The notes beneath the pieces are model-generated. The model ran no database searches, was not told the origin of the DNA, and was given only the letters and a program-made list of their open reading frames with translations. Of a stretch of 41,044 nucleotides of DNA, positions 18,043-27,019 are shown one piece after another (the first letter of the stretch is position 1; each line of letters opens with the position of its first letter). The position numbers were made by a program, and so were the translations under genes. Origin of the DNA: SAR202 cluster bacterium (GTDB taxonomy: Bacteria > Chloroflexota > Dehalococcoidia > Lucifugimonadales > GCA-2712585). The stretch is from assembly GCA_016872285.1 (NCBI GenBank), contig VGZZ01000023.1, positions 1 through 41,044 on the forward strand, read 5' to 3'.

Positions 18043-18960
18043 ATGCCCCTACCGCCAAATCGAGTGGACTATTTGCCGATTGTCGACAGGCCGGTTATCA
18101 AGTGGCCGAAGAAGGCGCGGGTAGCCTTTTGGGTGTCGCCGAACGTGGAGCATTACGAGTACCAGCCGATTTACGACGGAGTGCGGAACCCGTGGCCCCG
18201 GTCACCGTACCCGGACGCGCGGGAGTACTCCTACTGCGACTACGGGAACCGGGTGGGGTTCTGGCGGATGGTGAAGCTGTTGGACAAGAACAAGATAAAA
18301 TGCACGGTGTCGCTGAACATGGCGGTGCTGGAGCATTACCCCGAGGTGCGGGACGCCATGGTGGAGCGGGACTGGGACTTCATGTCGCACGGGATATACA
18401 ACACGGTGTACCTGAACACCTACAGCGAGAAAGAAGAGCGGGAGTTCTATCGAGACAACATAGACACGCTAAAGAAGCAGACGGGGAAGCAGTTGAAGGG
18501 GATGCTGGGGCCAGCCATATCGGGCACGGACAGGACGCCGGACCTGATGGCGGAGGCGGGGCTGATTTATCACACGGACTGGATGCATGACGACCAGCCG
18601 GTGCCGATAAAGGTGAGGAAGGGGCGGCTGGTGTCGGTGCCGTATTCGGTGGAGACCAACGACGGGATTATCAGCCGCAACTACGCCGACGGGGAGCAGT
18701 TCTACAAGATATGCAAGGCGCAGTTCGACGTGCTATATCGAGAGGGAGAGGAGAGCGGGCGGGTGATGTGCGTGGCGATACACCCGTTCCTGACGGGGCA
18801 GCCGCACAGGGCCAAGTACGTGGAGAAGGCCTTCGATTACATCATGAGCCACGATGGGGTGTGGCAGGCGACGGCAGACGAGATCGCGGAGTGTTACCTG
18901 GATAACTACTACGAGCAGTTTGTGTCGCACGCGGCGCGACTGAACGGGGAGGAAAAATAG
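18043..18960 (+). CDS. Polysaccharide deacetylase-family protein (PuuE-like)
   Basis: 305 aa, NodB-homology (carbohydrate esterase 4-like) fold. The first strand reads RVAFWVSPNVEHYEY; the canonical Asp-Asp of chitin deacetylases is replaced by N-x-E-H, as in PuuE/allantoinase-type members. FMSHGIYN supplies the metal-site His, GMLGPAISGTDRTPDLMAEAG matches the family GxxxPxxxxxxxTxxLLxExG block, and VMCVAIHPFLTGQPHR is the final strand with His. AAGGAGG sits 5 bases before the ATG. It acts in the cytoplasm (no signal peptide), so a small amide such as a ureide or cyclic imide is a likelier substrate than a polymer. Two bases separate it from its paralogue, so both are in one operon, probably with the following amidohydrolase. 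Confidence 0.85.
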   Translation: MPLPPNRVDYLPIVDRPVIKWPKKARVAFWVSPNVEHYEYQPIYDGVRNPWPRSPYPDAREYSYCDYGNRVGFWRMVKLLDKNKIKCTVSLNMAVLEHYPEVRDAMVERDWDFMSHGIYNTVYLNTYSEKEEREFYRDNIDTLKKQTGKQLKGMLGPAISGTDRTPDLMAEAGLIYHTDWMHDDQPVPIKVRKGRLVSVPYSVETNDGIISRNYADGEQFYKICKAQFDVLYREGEESGRVMCVAIHPFLTGQPHRAKYVEKAFDYIMSHDGVWQATADEIAECYLDNYYEQFVSHAARLNGEEK

Positions 18961-18962
18961 CC

Positions 18963-19910
18963 ATGCCAGCAACTCGAGGAAAGGTGGGGATGGACCATCC
19001 GCATTATGAGTGGTCGCCGATTATAAATCGGCCGAAGCTGAAGTGGCCTAATGGCGCGAGGGTGGCGCTGGCGGTGGTGGTGAACGTGGAGCATATGGAG
19101 TGGAACCCGCCGGAGGGGCATTATCAGGTCGCGGGGCTGTATACCAGGGGACTGCCGGATATTCGGGTGACGTCGCATAGGGAGTATGGGAAGAGGGTGG
19201 GGGTATATCGCTTGTTGGACGTGCTGGAGAAGCACGGGATACCGGCGACGGTGTCGATGGATGGATTGACGGCGAAGAACTATCCGTTTTTGGTGAAGCA
19301 TTGCGTCGAAAGAGGGTGCGAGATTATCGCGCATGGGGTGTCGCTGAGCAGGATGATTACCAGCCAGATGTCGGAGGCGGAGGAGAGGAAGGAGATAAAG
19401 GCGTCGATAGATGCTATCAAGGCGGCGACTGGGAAGATGCCGATGGGGTGGTTCGGGCCGGAATACGGGGAGTCGCATCGCACGCCGCAGTTGCTGGCGG
19501 AGGCGGGGATTCGGTACGTGTGCGATTGGGTGAACGACGAGCAGCCGTACCCGATGACGACGAAGAAGGGGGAGCTGTACGCGCTGCCGATGAACCTGGA
19601 CCTGGACGATGACTTCGCGCTGCGGGACAGGAAGTATCCGATGGACGAGTACGCAAAGCTGCTGGTGGATGCTTTCGATACGATGCATAAGGATGGGTTG
19701 GAGACTGGGAGGGCGCTGACGCTGAATTTGCACGCGTGGACGAGCGGGCAACCGTTCAGGACGTATTATTTGGACCAGGCGCTGGGCCGTATGATGGGGA
19801 AGAGGAGTGTGTGGGCGGCTACGGGAGGGGAGATTATCGAATGGTATAGGAAACAGGGGAAGAAGGGGAGGTGTAGAGAGGGAGGGCGCGGCGACTCGCC
19901 CCTACATTAA
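18963..19910 (+). CDS. Polysaccharide deacetylase-family protein (PuuE-like), paralogue
   Basis: 315 aa, homologous to the upstream gene along its length: RVALAVVVNVEHMEWNPP at the first motif, IIAHGVSLSRM, GWFGPEYGESHRTPQLLAEAG, and ALTLNLHAWTSGQPFR. As in the neighbour, the NodB Asp-Asp is replaced by N-x-E-H. The start is 2 bases after the previous stop, so translation is coupled. The last 14 or so residues (CREGGRGDSPL) are encoded by a family B repeat (19884-19905), so the natural C-terminus was probably shorter and has been extended by repeat insertion. The tandem pair could form a heteromer or split two related amides; this is not shown by the sequence. Confidence 0.85.
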   Translation: MPATRGKVGMDHPHYEWSPIINRPKLKWPNGARVALAVVVNVEHMEWNPPEGHYQVAGLYTRGLPDIRVTSHREYGKRVGVYRLLDVLEKHGIPATVSMDGLTAKNYPFLVKHCVERGCEIIAHGVSLSRMITSQMSEAEERKEIKASIDAIKAATGKMPMGWFGPEYGESHRTPQLLAEAGIRYVCDWVNDEQPYPMTTKKGELYALPMNLDLDDDFALRDRKYPMDEYAKLLVDAFDTMHKDGLETGRALTLNLHAWTSGQPFRTYYLDQALGRMMGKRSVWAATGGEIIEWYRKQGKKGRCREGGRGDSPLH

Positions 19911-20012
19911 GGGGTCAGGGTGGAAGTAATGGATGAAGTGTGACAGTGGTCACGGCGATTAGATTCCCTTCGACCAGGCTCAGGGCAGGCTTCGACTGCG
20001 TCTCAGAATGAC
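19884..20012. repeat. Family B repeat in a gene end, then family A repeat
   Basis: 19884-19905 is a family B hairpin (GGGCGCGGCGACTCGCCC) read as the deacetylase C-terminus. 19955-20012 is a family A copy (CCCTTCGACCAGGCTCAGGG, then CTTCGACTGCGTCTCAGAA). Together they fill the gap before the amidohydrolase. Confidence 0.6.
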
Positions 20013-20033
20013 AAAATGGGGGAGGTTATCTGA

Positions 20034-21533
20034 ATGGCGACGAAGACGATGATTAAGGGTGGGTGGGTGATTGGGTGGGGGAAGGAGGGGCATGAGGTGT
20101 TGGAGGGTGGGTGCGTGGTGGTGGAGGGGGATAGGATTTCTTTCGTGGGGTGGCCGTCGGACAAGGCGTGTCCGAAGGCTGATAGGACGATTGATGCCGG
20201 GGGGAAGCTGGTGACGCCGGGGCTGGTGAACCTGCACTGCATCGCGAACCTGGACGCGCAGGTGTTTCGCATGGACGCGCCGATTAAGGAGGGGAGCGGG
20301 TATTCCAAGCCCGAGGCCTGGCTGATGGACCCCAAGGCGCCGAATATATTGTCGGACGAGGACTATCGAGTGAGCGCGCTGTTTAGCGTGGCCACGCTTT
20401 TGAAGGCGGGGAGCACGTCGTTTACGGCGGTGACGACGAGCCTGACGAAGCGATGGGATGACGCCGAGGCGGAGCCGGCGGCGCTGGTGGAGGCGTCGGA
20501 GAGGCTGGGGGCGAGGGCCTGGGTGGGGCCGTTATTTCGCGAGGCGGTGGACTATACGCGACCTGACGGGACACGTGGAGAGACGTGGGATAGGAAGAAG
20601 GGGCAGGCGGCGTTCGACAAGGCGGTGTCGTTTGCCAAGTCGGTACAAAAGAAGAAGCACCCGCTGATCAGCCCGGTGCTGTTCCCGTCGAGGACGGACA
20701 AGTGCTCGGACGATTTGCTGAAGGAGACGATTCGGCAGTCGAAGGCGCTGGGCGGGATACACGTGCGAAGCCACTTCTCGGAATATTTGCAGGAGTATCG
20801 CGAGTTCAAGTCGAAGCCGGAGAACCGGGACAGGACAATGGTGGAGTGGCTGCGGGACGTGGGGTTTCTGGGCCGGAACGTGTGCCTGACGCACGCTATA
20901 TACATAGCGGGGCACAGCGACACGGGTATGCCGCCCCACGACGATTTACAAATACTGTCCGAGACTGGCACCAGCGTTGGGCACTGTCCGGTGGTGTTCG
21001 GGCGGGGAGGGTCGAGGCTGGAGTCGTTCAGCCGGTATGTGAATGCGGGGGTTAATGTGGGGGTGGGGACGGACACGTTCCCGCCGGACCTGCTGGACGA
21101 GATGAGGGTGGGGTCGATCATCGACAAGACGGTGAACAAGCAGCGAGGCACGGGGACGGCGAAACAGTTCTTCGACGCGGCCACGGTATCGGGGGCGAAG
21201 GCGCTGGGGAGGGAGGACATTGGGAGGCTAGAGGCGGGATGCCAGGCGGACATAACGATTTGGGACTTCTCGAAGCTGGACGTGGGGCCGGTGGACGACC
21301 CGTTGAGGACGCTGGTGCATTTCTGCAACGGTCGTGACGCGGACACGGTGATTGTCGCGGGGAAGACGGTGGTGGAGGGAGGCCGGGTGGCGGGGCTGGA
21401 CGAGGAGGAGCTGCTGCACAAGGCGCAGAGGGTGTGGGAGAAGTTCAAGTCGGGAATTGTGGGATGGGACTGGGCGAAACGGACGTCGGAGGAGGTGTAT
21501 CCGTCGGGGCTGCCGAGGAGGGGGAGGAGGTGA
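20034..21533 (+). CDS. TrzA/AtzA-type amidohydrolase with an altered first metal motif
   Basis: 499 aa, metal-dependent hydrolase of the cytosine-deaminase/chlorohydrolase superfamily (COG0402-like). The N-terminal composite beta-sandwich runs to GGKLVTPGLVNLHCIANLD at about residues 55-73. Normally this reads H-x-H; here it is H-C-I, so the second His is lost. Other ligands are visible: GIHVRSHFSEYLQEY (His), VCLTHAIYIAG (His), VGVGTDTFPPDL (Asp). The C-terminal DADTVIVAGKTVVEGGRV is the standard sandwich end. Cytoplasmic. It follows the deacetylase pair with a 123-base repeat-filled gap and overlaps the next gene by 4 bases (GTGA). Substrate unknown; deamination or dehalogenation of N-heterocycles is the family theme. 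Confidence 0.85.
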   Translation: MATKTMIKGGWVIGWGKEGHEVLEGGCVVVEGDRISFVGWPSDKACPKADRTIDAGGKLVTPGLVNLHCIANLDAQVFRMDAPIKEGSGYSKPEAWLMDPKAPNILSDEDYRVSALFSVATLLKAGSTSFTAVTTSLTKRWDDAEAEPAALVEASERLGARAWVGPLFREAVDYTRPDGTRGETWDRKKGQAAFDKAVSFAKSVQKKKHPLISPVLFPSRTDKCSDDLLKETIRQSKALGGIHVRSHFSEYLQEYREFKSKPENRDRTMVEWLRDVGFLGRNVCLTHAIYIAGHSDTGMPPHDDLQILSETGTSVGHCPVVFGRGGSRLESFSRYVNAGVNVGVGTDTFPPDLLDEMRVGSIIDKTVNKQRGTGTAKQFFDAATVSGAKALGREDIGRLEAGCQADITIWDFSKLDVGPVDDPLRTLVHFCNGRDADTVIVAGKTVVEGGRVAGLDEEELLHKAQRVWEKFKSGIVGWDWAKRTSEEVYPSGLPRRGRR

Positions 21534-21991
21534 AGAAGACTCTTGCGCTGAAGAGGCTGGAGGAGCGATGGCGGGAGTTTGGGGAGTCGTTGGAGGGGCT
21601 GCCGGATGCGGCGTTGACGGGTGGGGCTATCGTGGGTGAGTGGACGGCGCGGGACCTTATGGCGCACGTGACGACGTGGGAGGAGGAGACGCTGAAGCTG
21701 CTGCCGGTGATACTGAAGGGGCGGCGGACGCCTAAGTATTCGGCGCTTTATGGTGGGGTGGACGCTTTTAACGCGCAGTCGCACGAGAGGAAGTGGGGGA
21801 TGGAGCTGGAGGAGGTGCGGAGGCAGATGGAGGGGACGCACCGGCGGCTGGTGGGGTATTTGGAAGGGGTGGCGGAGGAGGTGTTTGAGGGGAACGAGCG
21901 GTTTGTGCGTCGGCTGCGGCTGGATACGTACGGGCATTATAGGGAACATGCGGAGCATATTAGGGAGTGGCATGAGAGGAGAGGGTCCTAG
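21530..21991 (+). CDS. DinB/ClbS-like four-helix protein
   Basis: 153 aa starting at GTG 21530, which overlaps the preceding stop (GTGA). GGGAGGAGG lies just upstream, and the frame before it is a shadow of the amidohydrolase. Helical protein with DinB-superfamily marks: VGEWTARDLMAHVTTWEEE (first metal-site His region) and GHYREHAEHIREW near the C-terminus, the H-x3-H pattern of the DinB metal site. Family members bind a divalent metal and serve as thiol-dependent transferases or small-molecule resistance factors; the role here is unknown. Translational coupling suggests a link to the amidohydrolase. Confidence 0.75.
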   Translation: MKKTLALKRLEERWREFGESLEGLPDAALTGGAIVGEWTARDLMAHVTTWEEETLKLLPVILKGRRTPKYSALYGGVDAFNAQSHERKWGMELEEVRRQMEGTHRRLVGYLEGVAEEVFEGNERFVRRLRLDTYGHYREHAEHIREWHERRGS

Positions 21992-22157
21992 CGGCCTGGG
22001 TACAAACTAGCAAAAAACATGCCCTTAAAAGATGTGATGAAGCGCATGGAATACAAAACGTTGCGTATTGACTAAATACGCAGACCGAAGTAAGGTGCTT
22101 TCTCGCGCGTCCTCTTCTAAATGGCGAAAGCGGTTAAGAATTAAGCGGAGGTACCTT

Positions 22158-23928
22158 GTGAAACGCACCTTACGCGATCGTATAAGTTTCTCAGTATGGG
22201 CTCTGGCAGCTTTGTTGGTAAGTATCGGCGTTATTGCAGCTTGCGGAGACGAAAGCACGTCATCGCCGACGGGCGCGCCGCAGGCGACGGCGACTTCCCA
22301 GCCCACGAGCACGCCGGTCCCGACTTCGACGCCAACGGCGGCGCCGAAAGTGCCGGTGTCGCCGAGGCTGGAGGTGGCGATGGTAACGCCGGGCAACCAG
22401 GTGACTATGTATCATCTGACGTTTTTCAGCGCCGGCAGCGTTCTAAGGCCTATGTATAACTTTCTGATCTGGAACGACGTAAAGAGCGACCAAGAGAAGC
22501 CAATGCTGGCGACGGAATGGTCGACATCGCCGGACGCAAAGAGCTGGACGTTTACGCTGCGCAAGGGTGTGCCGTTCCACGACGGCTCCGAGTTCACGTC
22601 TAAAGACGTAAGGCGGTCATGGGAGATAATCACGTCGGCCAAGAGCATCGCCACGGGGGCCAGCGACTTTAGAGGCAACATAGGGAGCGCCGACAATATC
22701 GACATCAGCGATCCCGGCAAGGTGACTTTTAAGCTAGCTCAACCCTGGCCCGAGTTCAGTTTCGCGGTGTCGGAAGCGTATACGCTGGCGATTTACAAGG
22801 CCGACCACTGGGATAAGGTGGGCGAGGAGGGCTACAAGGCCAATCCCATCGGCACCGGGCCGTTTAAATATAAGGAACTGAAGGTGAACGAGCACCTCCT
22901 TTACGAGAGGTTTAAGAAGAAGGGCGAGACGCACTGGTGGAAGGTGCCGGAGTTCGACGAGCTGCAGTTCCACTACGTCAACGAAGACGCCACCCGCCTG
23001 GCGATGCTGCTGGCGAAGGAGGTCCATATAGCGGACATCTCGCGGACCTTGCTGCCGCAAGCGCAGTCGAGGGGGTTCAAGGTCGCCAACGCGAGTTTGC
23101 CGGGGCTTGAGTTCAGGGGCGTCATTGGGGGGGCAGTACTTTGACAAGCCCATGGTAATCAAGGAAGGGGCGAATAAGGGCAAAGAGCATCCAGTATCGC
23201 CTACGTTTGATTCTAAAGACCCCTTTAGGAACGCGAATGTCAGGAAAGCGCTGAACCTAGCCGTCGATAGGGAGCAGATAAGGAAGACCTATTTTGGCGA
23301 TGCGGGCATACCCAGCGCTGTCCAGGGAGTTCCGCCCTATCGGGGAGACCACAAGGGTGACTGGAAGTCCTATGCATACAACCCTCAGGAGGCCAAGAGG
23401 CTGCTGACGGAAGCCGGGTATCCTAACGGGTTTGAGTTCAATTTTTACGTGGGGCCGTGGACGGGTCTAAGCGAGGCGCCAGATATAGCCGAGGTGCTGG
23501 TGGGATATTGGAAAGCCATAGGGTTGAACCCGAAACTTGTGCCTGAGGAGACAAGTGTAACAATTCCAAAGGCGAGGGCTAGAGAGCTAGGTAAATCTAT
23601 GACCATCTGGCAGGGGTCCATCAACACCTACCAACAGCACATGCTCTTCCTAGTGAGCAAGGTAACGGGTGCCCCTGGATACATATGGGAGTATGAGGAG
23701 CTGGACAACATGTACATTGAGCTTACCAAGGCTACGGACCCCAAGGAGAGGCTGCGAATTACTCAGCAGATGGGCGACTACGTTTACAATAACTACTTGA
23801 GTCTGCCCATGTTCTTTGTGGTGCCGCAGATAGCTTTTGACCCTGCGGTCTTGAAGGACTACAGCGTGAACTACAGGAACTTTGGGCCTGTGAACCACCA
23901 CGAATTCTCGGAGCCAATTTACAAGTAG
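22158..23928 (+). pseudogene. ABC transporter family-5 solute-binding lipoprotein, frameshifted at a G7 tract
   Basis: Rejoined length about 589 aa. The GTG start at 22158 has GGAGG 6 bases upstream. The signal is SFSVWALAALLVSIGVIAAC with the lipobox Cys, then a Thr/Ser/Pro linker. The SBP_bac_5 body follows: LATEWSTSPDAKSWTFTLRK, GVPFHDGSEFTSKDV, NPIGTGPFKYKE, then VRKALNLAVDREQI and EAKRLLTEAGYPNGFEF. At 23127-23133 seven Gs put the frame out by one; with six Gs the text reads GVIGGQYFDKPM and both halves join. Such proteins capture peptides, nickel or sugars outside the membrane for an ABC importer, but no permease or ATPase gene is nearby, so it is an orphan. Sequencing or assembly error, slippage correction and real inactivation are all possible. 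Confidence 0.82.
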
Positions 23929-23951
23929 CCCACTGTTTCGAGGGGAACCTT

Positions 23952-23985
23952 CAGGGCGACGGCTTTAGCCGTCGCCCTGGTTTTT
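23952..23985 (+). terminator. Intrinsic terminator after the solute-binding protein
   Basis: Stem CAGGGCGACGGCT/AGCCGTCGCCCTG (13 bp, loop TT), then GTTTTTG. It lies 24 bases past the stop codon. Confidence 0.85.
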
Positions 23986-24043
23986 GTGTATCGTCTCGTA
24001 AATTTAGATACTATGAGTAATAGGTACTCTGAGTTAACTTCTT

Positions 24044-25330
24044 ATGAATAAAAGGCCGCATGTAGTAATCATCGGGGCGGGGTTTGGGGGGTTGTGGGCG
24101 GCGCGTGGGCTGGCGGGGAAGGCGGTGGACGCGACAATTATCGACAGGAACAACTACCACACCTTCTTTCCGCTGTTGTACCAGGTGGGAGCCGCGGAAC
24201 TGGAGCCGGAGGATATCGCGTATCCGGTGAGAAGCGCGGTGAGGGGACATCACAACGTGCGGTTTATGCTGGGGGATGTGAGCAGGGTAGACCTGGCGGG
24301 GAAGAGGGTAGAGGCGGCGGGGCACTGGATGGAGTATGACTACCTGATAGTGGCGACGGGAAGCCGCACTAGTTTCTTTGGGGTGCCGGGGGCGCAGGAG
24401 TACGCGTACCCGCTGAGGACGCTGGACGATGGGATAGCGCTTCGGAACCACATTTTGCGATGTTTTGAGAAGGCGTCGCATGAAGCTAACGAGGAGGCTC
24501 GGCGGGCGCTGCTGACGTTTGTCATCGTTGGAGGGGGGCCGACGGGGGTGGAGTTTGCGGGGGCGCTGTCGGAGCTTATTTACAGGCCGTTGAGGAAGGA
24601 CTATCTAGGGTTGGATTTCGGGGAGGTCAAGGTGGCGCTGGCGGAGGCGTCGGACAGCCTGCTGTCGGCGTTTCCGCCGAAGATGCAAGCATACGCGCTG
24701 AAGCGGCTGCGACGGATTGGGGTGGAGGTGAGGTTGGGGTCGGTGGTGGCTGAGGTGTCGTCGGAGTGCGTAAGGCTGAAAGATAGGAGTGACGTGGCGA
24801 CCCGGACGGTGGCGTGGACGGCGGGGGTGCAGGGGGATGTGGTGGTGAAGGAGTGGGGTCTGCCGGTGGGCAGGGGGAACCGGGTGACAGTGGAGCCAAC
24901 GCTGCAGGTACAGGGGCAGTCGCAGGTGTACGCGGTGGGGGATGGGGCGATGGTGGGGGATGGGAAGTCGCTGCCCATGGTGGCGCCGGTGGCGATGCAG
25001 CAGGGGACGAGGGCGTCGGAGAATATTTTGCGGCAGGTGGAGGGGAAGGCGCCGGAGGCGTTCGAGTACAAGGACGCGGGGTCGATGGCGGTGATAGGGC
25101 GGAACGCGGCGGTGGCGAATTTGTACAACCGGTGGCAGTTCACGGGGTTTGCGGCGTGGGTGATATGGCTGGGGGTGCATCTGTTCAAGCTGATTGGGTT
25201 CAGGAACCGGCTGGTGGTGCTGACGAGCTGGGCGTGGGACTATCTGTTTTTCGAGCGGGTGGTGAGGTTGATTTTGCCGAGCGTGGAGGGGAGGGGGACA
25301 CCTCCGCCCCGCCCCGACCCACCATCCTAA
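24044..25330 (+). CDS. ndh: Type II NADH dehydrogenase (NDH-2)
   Basis: 428 aa FAD-dependent NADH:quinone oxidoreductase. The FAD-binding VVIIGAGFGGLWAARGL is at residues 8-24, the NAD-binding FVIVGGGPTGVEFAGAL at about 160, VYAVGDGA near 300, and the quinone-side VAPVAMQQGTRASENI follows. A C-terminal amphipathic/hydrophobic region (FTGFAAWVIWLGVHLF, LTSWAWDYLFF) anchors the enzyme to the inner face of the membrane. It oxidises NADH and reduces quinone without pumping protons. The last residues (GRGTPPPRPDPP) run into family C repeat sequence, so the C-terminus may be repeat-extended. No clear ribosome-binding site precedes ATG 24044. Single-gene unit after the terminator at 23952. Confidence 0.88.
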   Translation: MNKRPHVVIIGAGFGGLWAARGLAGKAVDATIIDRNNYHTFFPLLYQVGAAELEPEDIAYPVRSAVRGHHNVRFMLGDVSRVDLAGKRVEAAGHWMEYDYLIVATGSRTSFFGVPGAQEYAYPLRTLDDGIALRNHILRCFEKASHEANEEARRALLTFVIVGGGPTGVEFAGALSELIYRPLRKDYLGLDFGEVKVALAEASDSLLSAFPPKMQAYALKRLRRIGVEVRLGSVVAEVSSECVRLKDRSDVATRTVAWTAGVQGDVVVKEWGLPVGRGNRVTVEPTLQVQGQSQVYAVGDGAMVGDGKSLPMVAPVAMQQGTRASENILRQVEGKAPEAFEYKDAGSMAVIGRNAAVANLYNRWQFTGFAAWVIWLGVHLFKLIGFRNRLVVLTSWAWDYLFFERVVRLILPSVEGRGTPPPRPDPPS

Positions 25331-25745
25331 CCTTCCCCCTCAAGGGGGGGAGGGACCAAGAGGGGGAGGCACTGCCCTTCCCACGCTGGTGGCAGGTGGT
25401 AGTGATAGAGGGTTGTATCTCTAGGGTTTCACCCTCTCTTCTGTTCTCTCCCATCAAGGGGGAGAAGGTAAAAAGCGGACTGACCTAGTTAGTGTCAGTG
25501 GAAACTGGGTTGCGGTAATAACAGATTCCTCGACTACGTCTCAGAATGACAAAAAGAGGCGCGGGTTGGCGAGGTGGGATGTGATGGTAGCGGACGGCGC
25601 GTTGAGGTTTCTCGACTACCCCATTCGGATACGTCCGAGTACAGACTTCGCTCAGGGCTAAAGGCTCATCGAAATGACGTAACACCACACCAAGCCACCC
25701 ACCACCGAGGGAAGGGACTGGAATCCAGCTTCCGCTGGAATGACG
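25331..25745. repeat. Repeat cluster: family C, family A and a composite element
   Basis: This 428-base gap between convergent genes has no convincing ORF. It contains family C words (TTCCCCCTCAAGGGGGG; CCCTCTCTTCTGTTCTC at 25430, CATCAAGGGGGAGAAGG), family A (25522-25552 and 25610-25680), a partial copy of the 135-base composite (GATGTGATGGTAGCGGACGG), and a CTGGAATCCAGCTTCCGCTG hairpin at about 25720-25740. Confidence 0.6.
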
Positions 25746-25758
25746 AATCAGCAGTGAA

Positions 25759-26700
25759 TTAGACGCGGTCGTATTTGGAGAGGCTGCGGAGTTCTTTGGG
25801 AGGGGTCATTTTGGAGCCGCGGATGGTGAAGGAGACTTCCGAGACGTAGAGGGAGCCGTGGGAGTCCACGGCGATGCCGTGGGGGGCGATGAACTGGCCG
25901 GGGCCTTCGCCTTCCTCGGGCGTGCCGAATCGGCATACTAGCTGGCCTTTGAGGCTGTAGATGGAGACTCGGTGGCCAAGGCCGGGGGCGTCGTCGACGC
26001 CGGCCATACCGTTGAGCTCGCCGACGTAGATGTGGTCTTTCCAGAGGACCATGGCGTCGGGCCGGTGGATGTTGTTCCACATGGTGACGAACTTGCCCTG
26101 GGGTGTGAAGACCTGGATTCGATGGGCCTCGCGGTCGACGACATAGACGTTGTCACGCTCGTCGATGGCGATGTTGTGGGGGCGGATGAACTGGCCGGCG
26201 TCGATGCCGGGCTCGCCCCAGGAGAACTTGTACTTGCCCTGGCTGGTATAGACGTGGATGCGGGAGTTGCCGTAGCCGTCGGAGACGTAGATGTCGCCGT
26301 TGGAGGGCATGATGGCCGCGGAGGTGGGGCGGTTGAAGGGCTGGCCGCTCCACTTGGGTGAAGGATGGTCGCGCCGGCCTAGCTCCAGGAGCTTTTTGCC
26401 GTCGGGGGAGAGCTTCTGGATGGTGTGGATGCCGTCGTCGGCGACGAGGAGGGAGTCGTCGTGGGCGATGTAGAGGCCGTGGGTGCGGCTGCTGAAGAGG
26501 CCTTTGCCTATGGTGCGGAGGTATTTGCCCTGTCGGTCGAAAACGACGATGGGGTGGTCGCCGCGGGTGAGGACGTAGATGTTGTCGTGGGAGTCGACGG
26601 CGACGCCGGGGCATTCCAGGAGCTTGAGGCCGGCGGGGAGTTTGGGCCAGGCGGCGACGTGGGTGAAGCTGAATCCTTTGGTACCGAAGGTGGCGGGCAT
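25759..26700 (-). CDS. NHL-repeat six-bladed beta-propeller protein
   Basis: 313 aa with repeated NHL blades of the form GVAVDSHDNIYVLTRGDHPI, FDRQGKYLRTIG, then IYVSDGYGNSRIHVYTSQGK, PHNIAIDERDNVYVVDREAH, and PHGIAVDSHGSLYVSEVS. About six blades make a complete propeller, like the peptidyl-alpha-hydroxyglycine lyase/NHL group. No signal peptide is visible at the N-terminus (MPATFGTKGFSFTHVAAWP), so the protein may be cytoplasmic or the first strand may close the propeller. AGGAGG lies 6 bases before ATG 26700. The role is unknown: the fold is used for ligand binding or as a lyase. Monocistronic, with repeats downstream. Confidence 0.82.
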   Translation of the reverse strand: MPATFGTKGFSFTHVAAWPKLPAGLKLLECPGVAVDSHDNIYVLTRGDHPIVVFDRQGKYLRTIGKGLFSSRTHGLYIAHDDSLLVADDGIHTIQKLSPDGKKLLELGRRDHPSPKWSGQPFNRPTSAAIMPSNGDIYVSDGYGNSRIHVYTSQGKYKFSWGEPGIDAGQFIRPHNIAIDERDNVYVVDREAHRIQVFTPQGKFVTMWNNIHRPDAMVLWKDHIYVGELNGMAGVDDAPGLGHRVSIYSLKGQLVCRFGTPEEGEGPGQFIAPHGIAVDSHGSLYVSEVSFTIRGSKMTPPKELRSLSKYDRV

Positions 26701-26811
26701 GGGGGGCCTCCTGGGGAGGAGATGTGGGGGGATTGTAGCACTAGGGATGGGAGGGAGAAAGAAGCGGACATTAGGAGGGAGGAGGTTGGTTAGAGGCTGG
26801 CGGTGGGCATA

Positions 26812-26966
26812 GACCCTTCGCGGGGCTCAGGATGACAGGACCCTTTTTATTACCTACCCTCAGAATGTTTAGCCAACGCTTTGGGGAGGGCGCATCTGGC
26901 TGTATGGAGTGTAATGGTGGCAGGCGGATTGTTGAGGTTTCTCGACTGCGCTCGAAATGACGGAAA
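26812..26966. repeat. Family A repeat plus composite element (second copy)
   Basis: CCCTTCGCGGGGCTCAGGAT, then a stretch matching 3118-3253 in order: TTTTTATTACCTACC-like AT patch, GAATGTTTAGCCAACGCTTT, GGGGAGGG, GTAATGGTGGCAGGCGGATT, GTTGAGGTTTCTCGACTGCG and CTCGAAATGACGG. As in the first copy, it is followed within a few bases by a perfect-palindrome terminator and the 3' end of an aminotransferase gene. Confidence 0.7.
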
Positions 26967-26969
26967 GAG

Positions 26970-26999
26970 AGTGGCCCGCCGAGTACTCGGCGGGCCACT
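26970..26999 (-). terminator. Intrinsic terminator, perfect 30-bp palindrome
   Basis: Arms AGTGGCCCGCCGAGT/ACTCGGCGGGCCACT, centred between 26984 and 26985, followed on the minus strand by CTCTTTCCG. It ends the aminotransferase transcript 20 bases past the stop. Confidence 0.75.
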
Positions 27000-27019
27000 G
27001 GGCTTAATGGGGATGGGGA

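Noticed and set aside
20552-21973. A 473-codon minus-strand frame
   Set aside because: It is antisense to the amidohydrolase and DinB-like genes, rich in Pro/Arg/Ser, and an artefact of the G-rich sense strand. The same applies to minus-strand frames at 294-1328, 12010-13032, 13798-14649 and 18909-19751.
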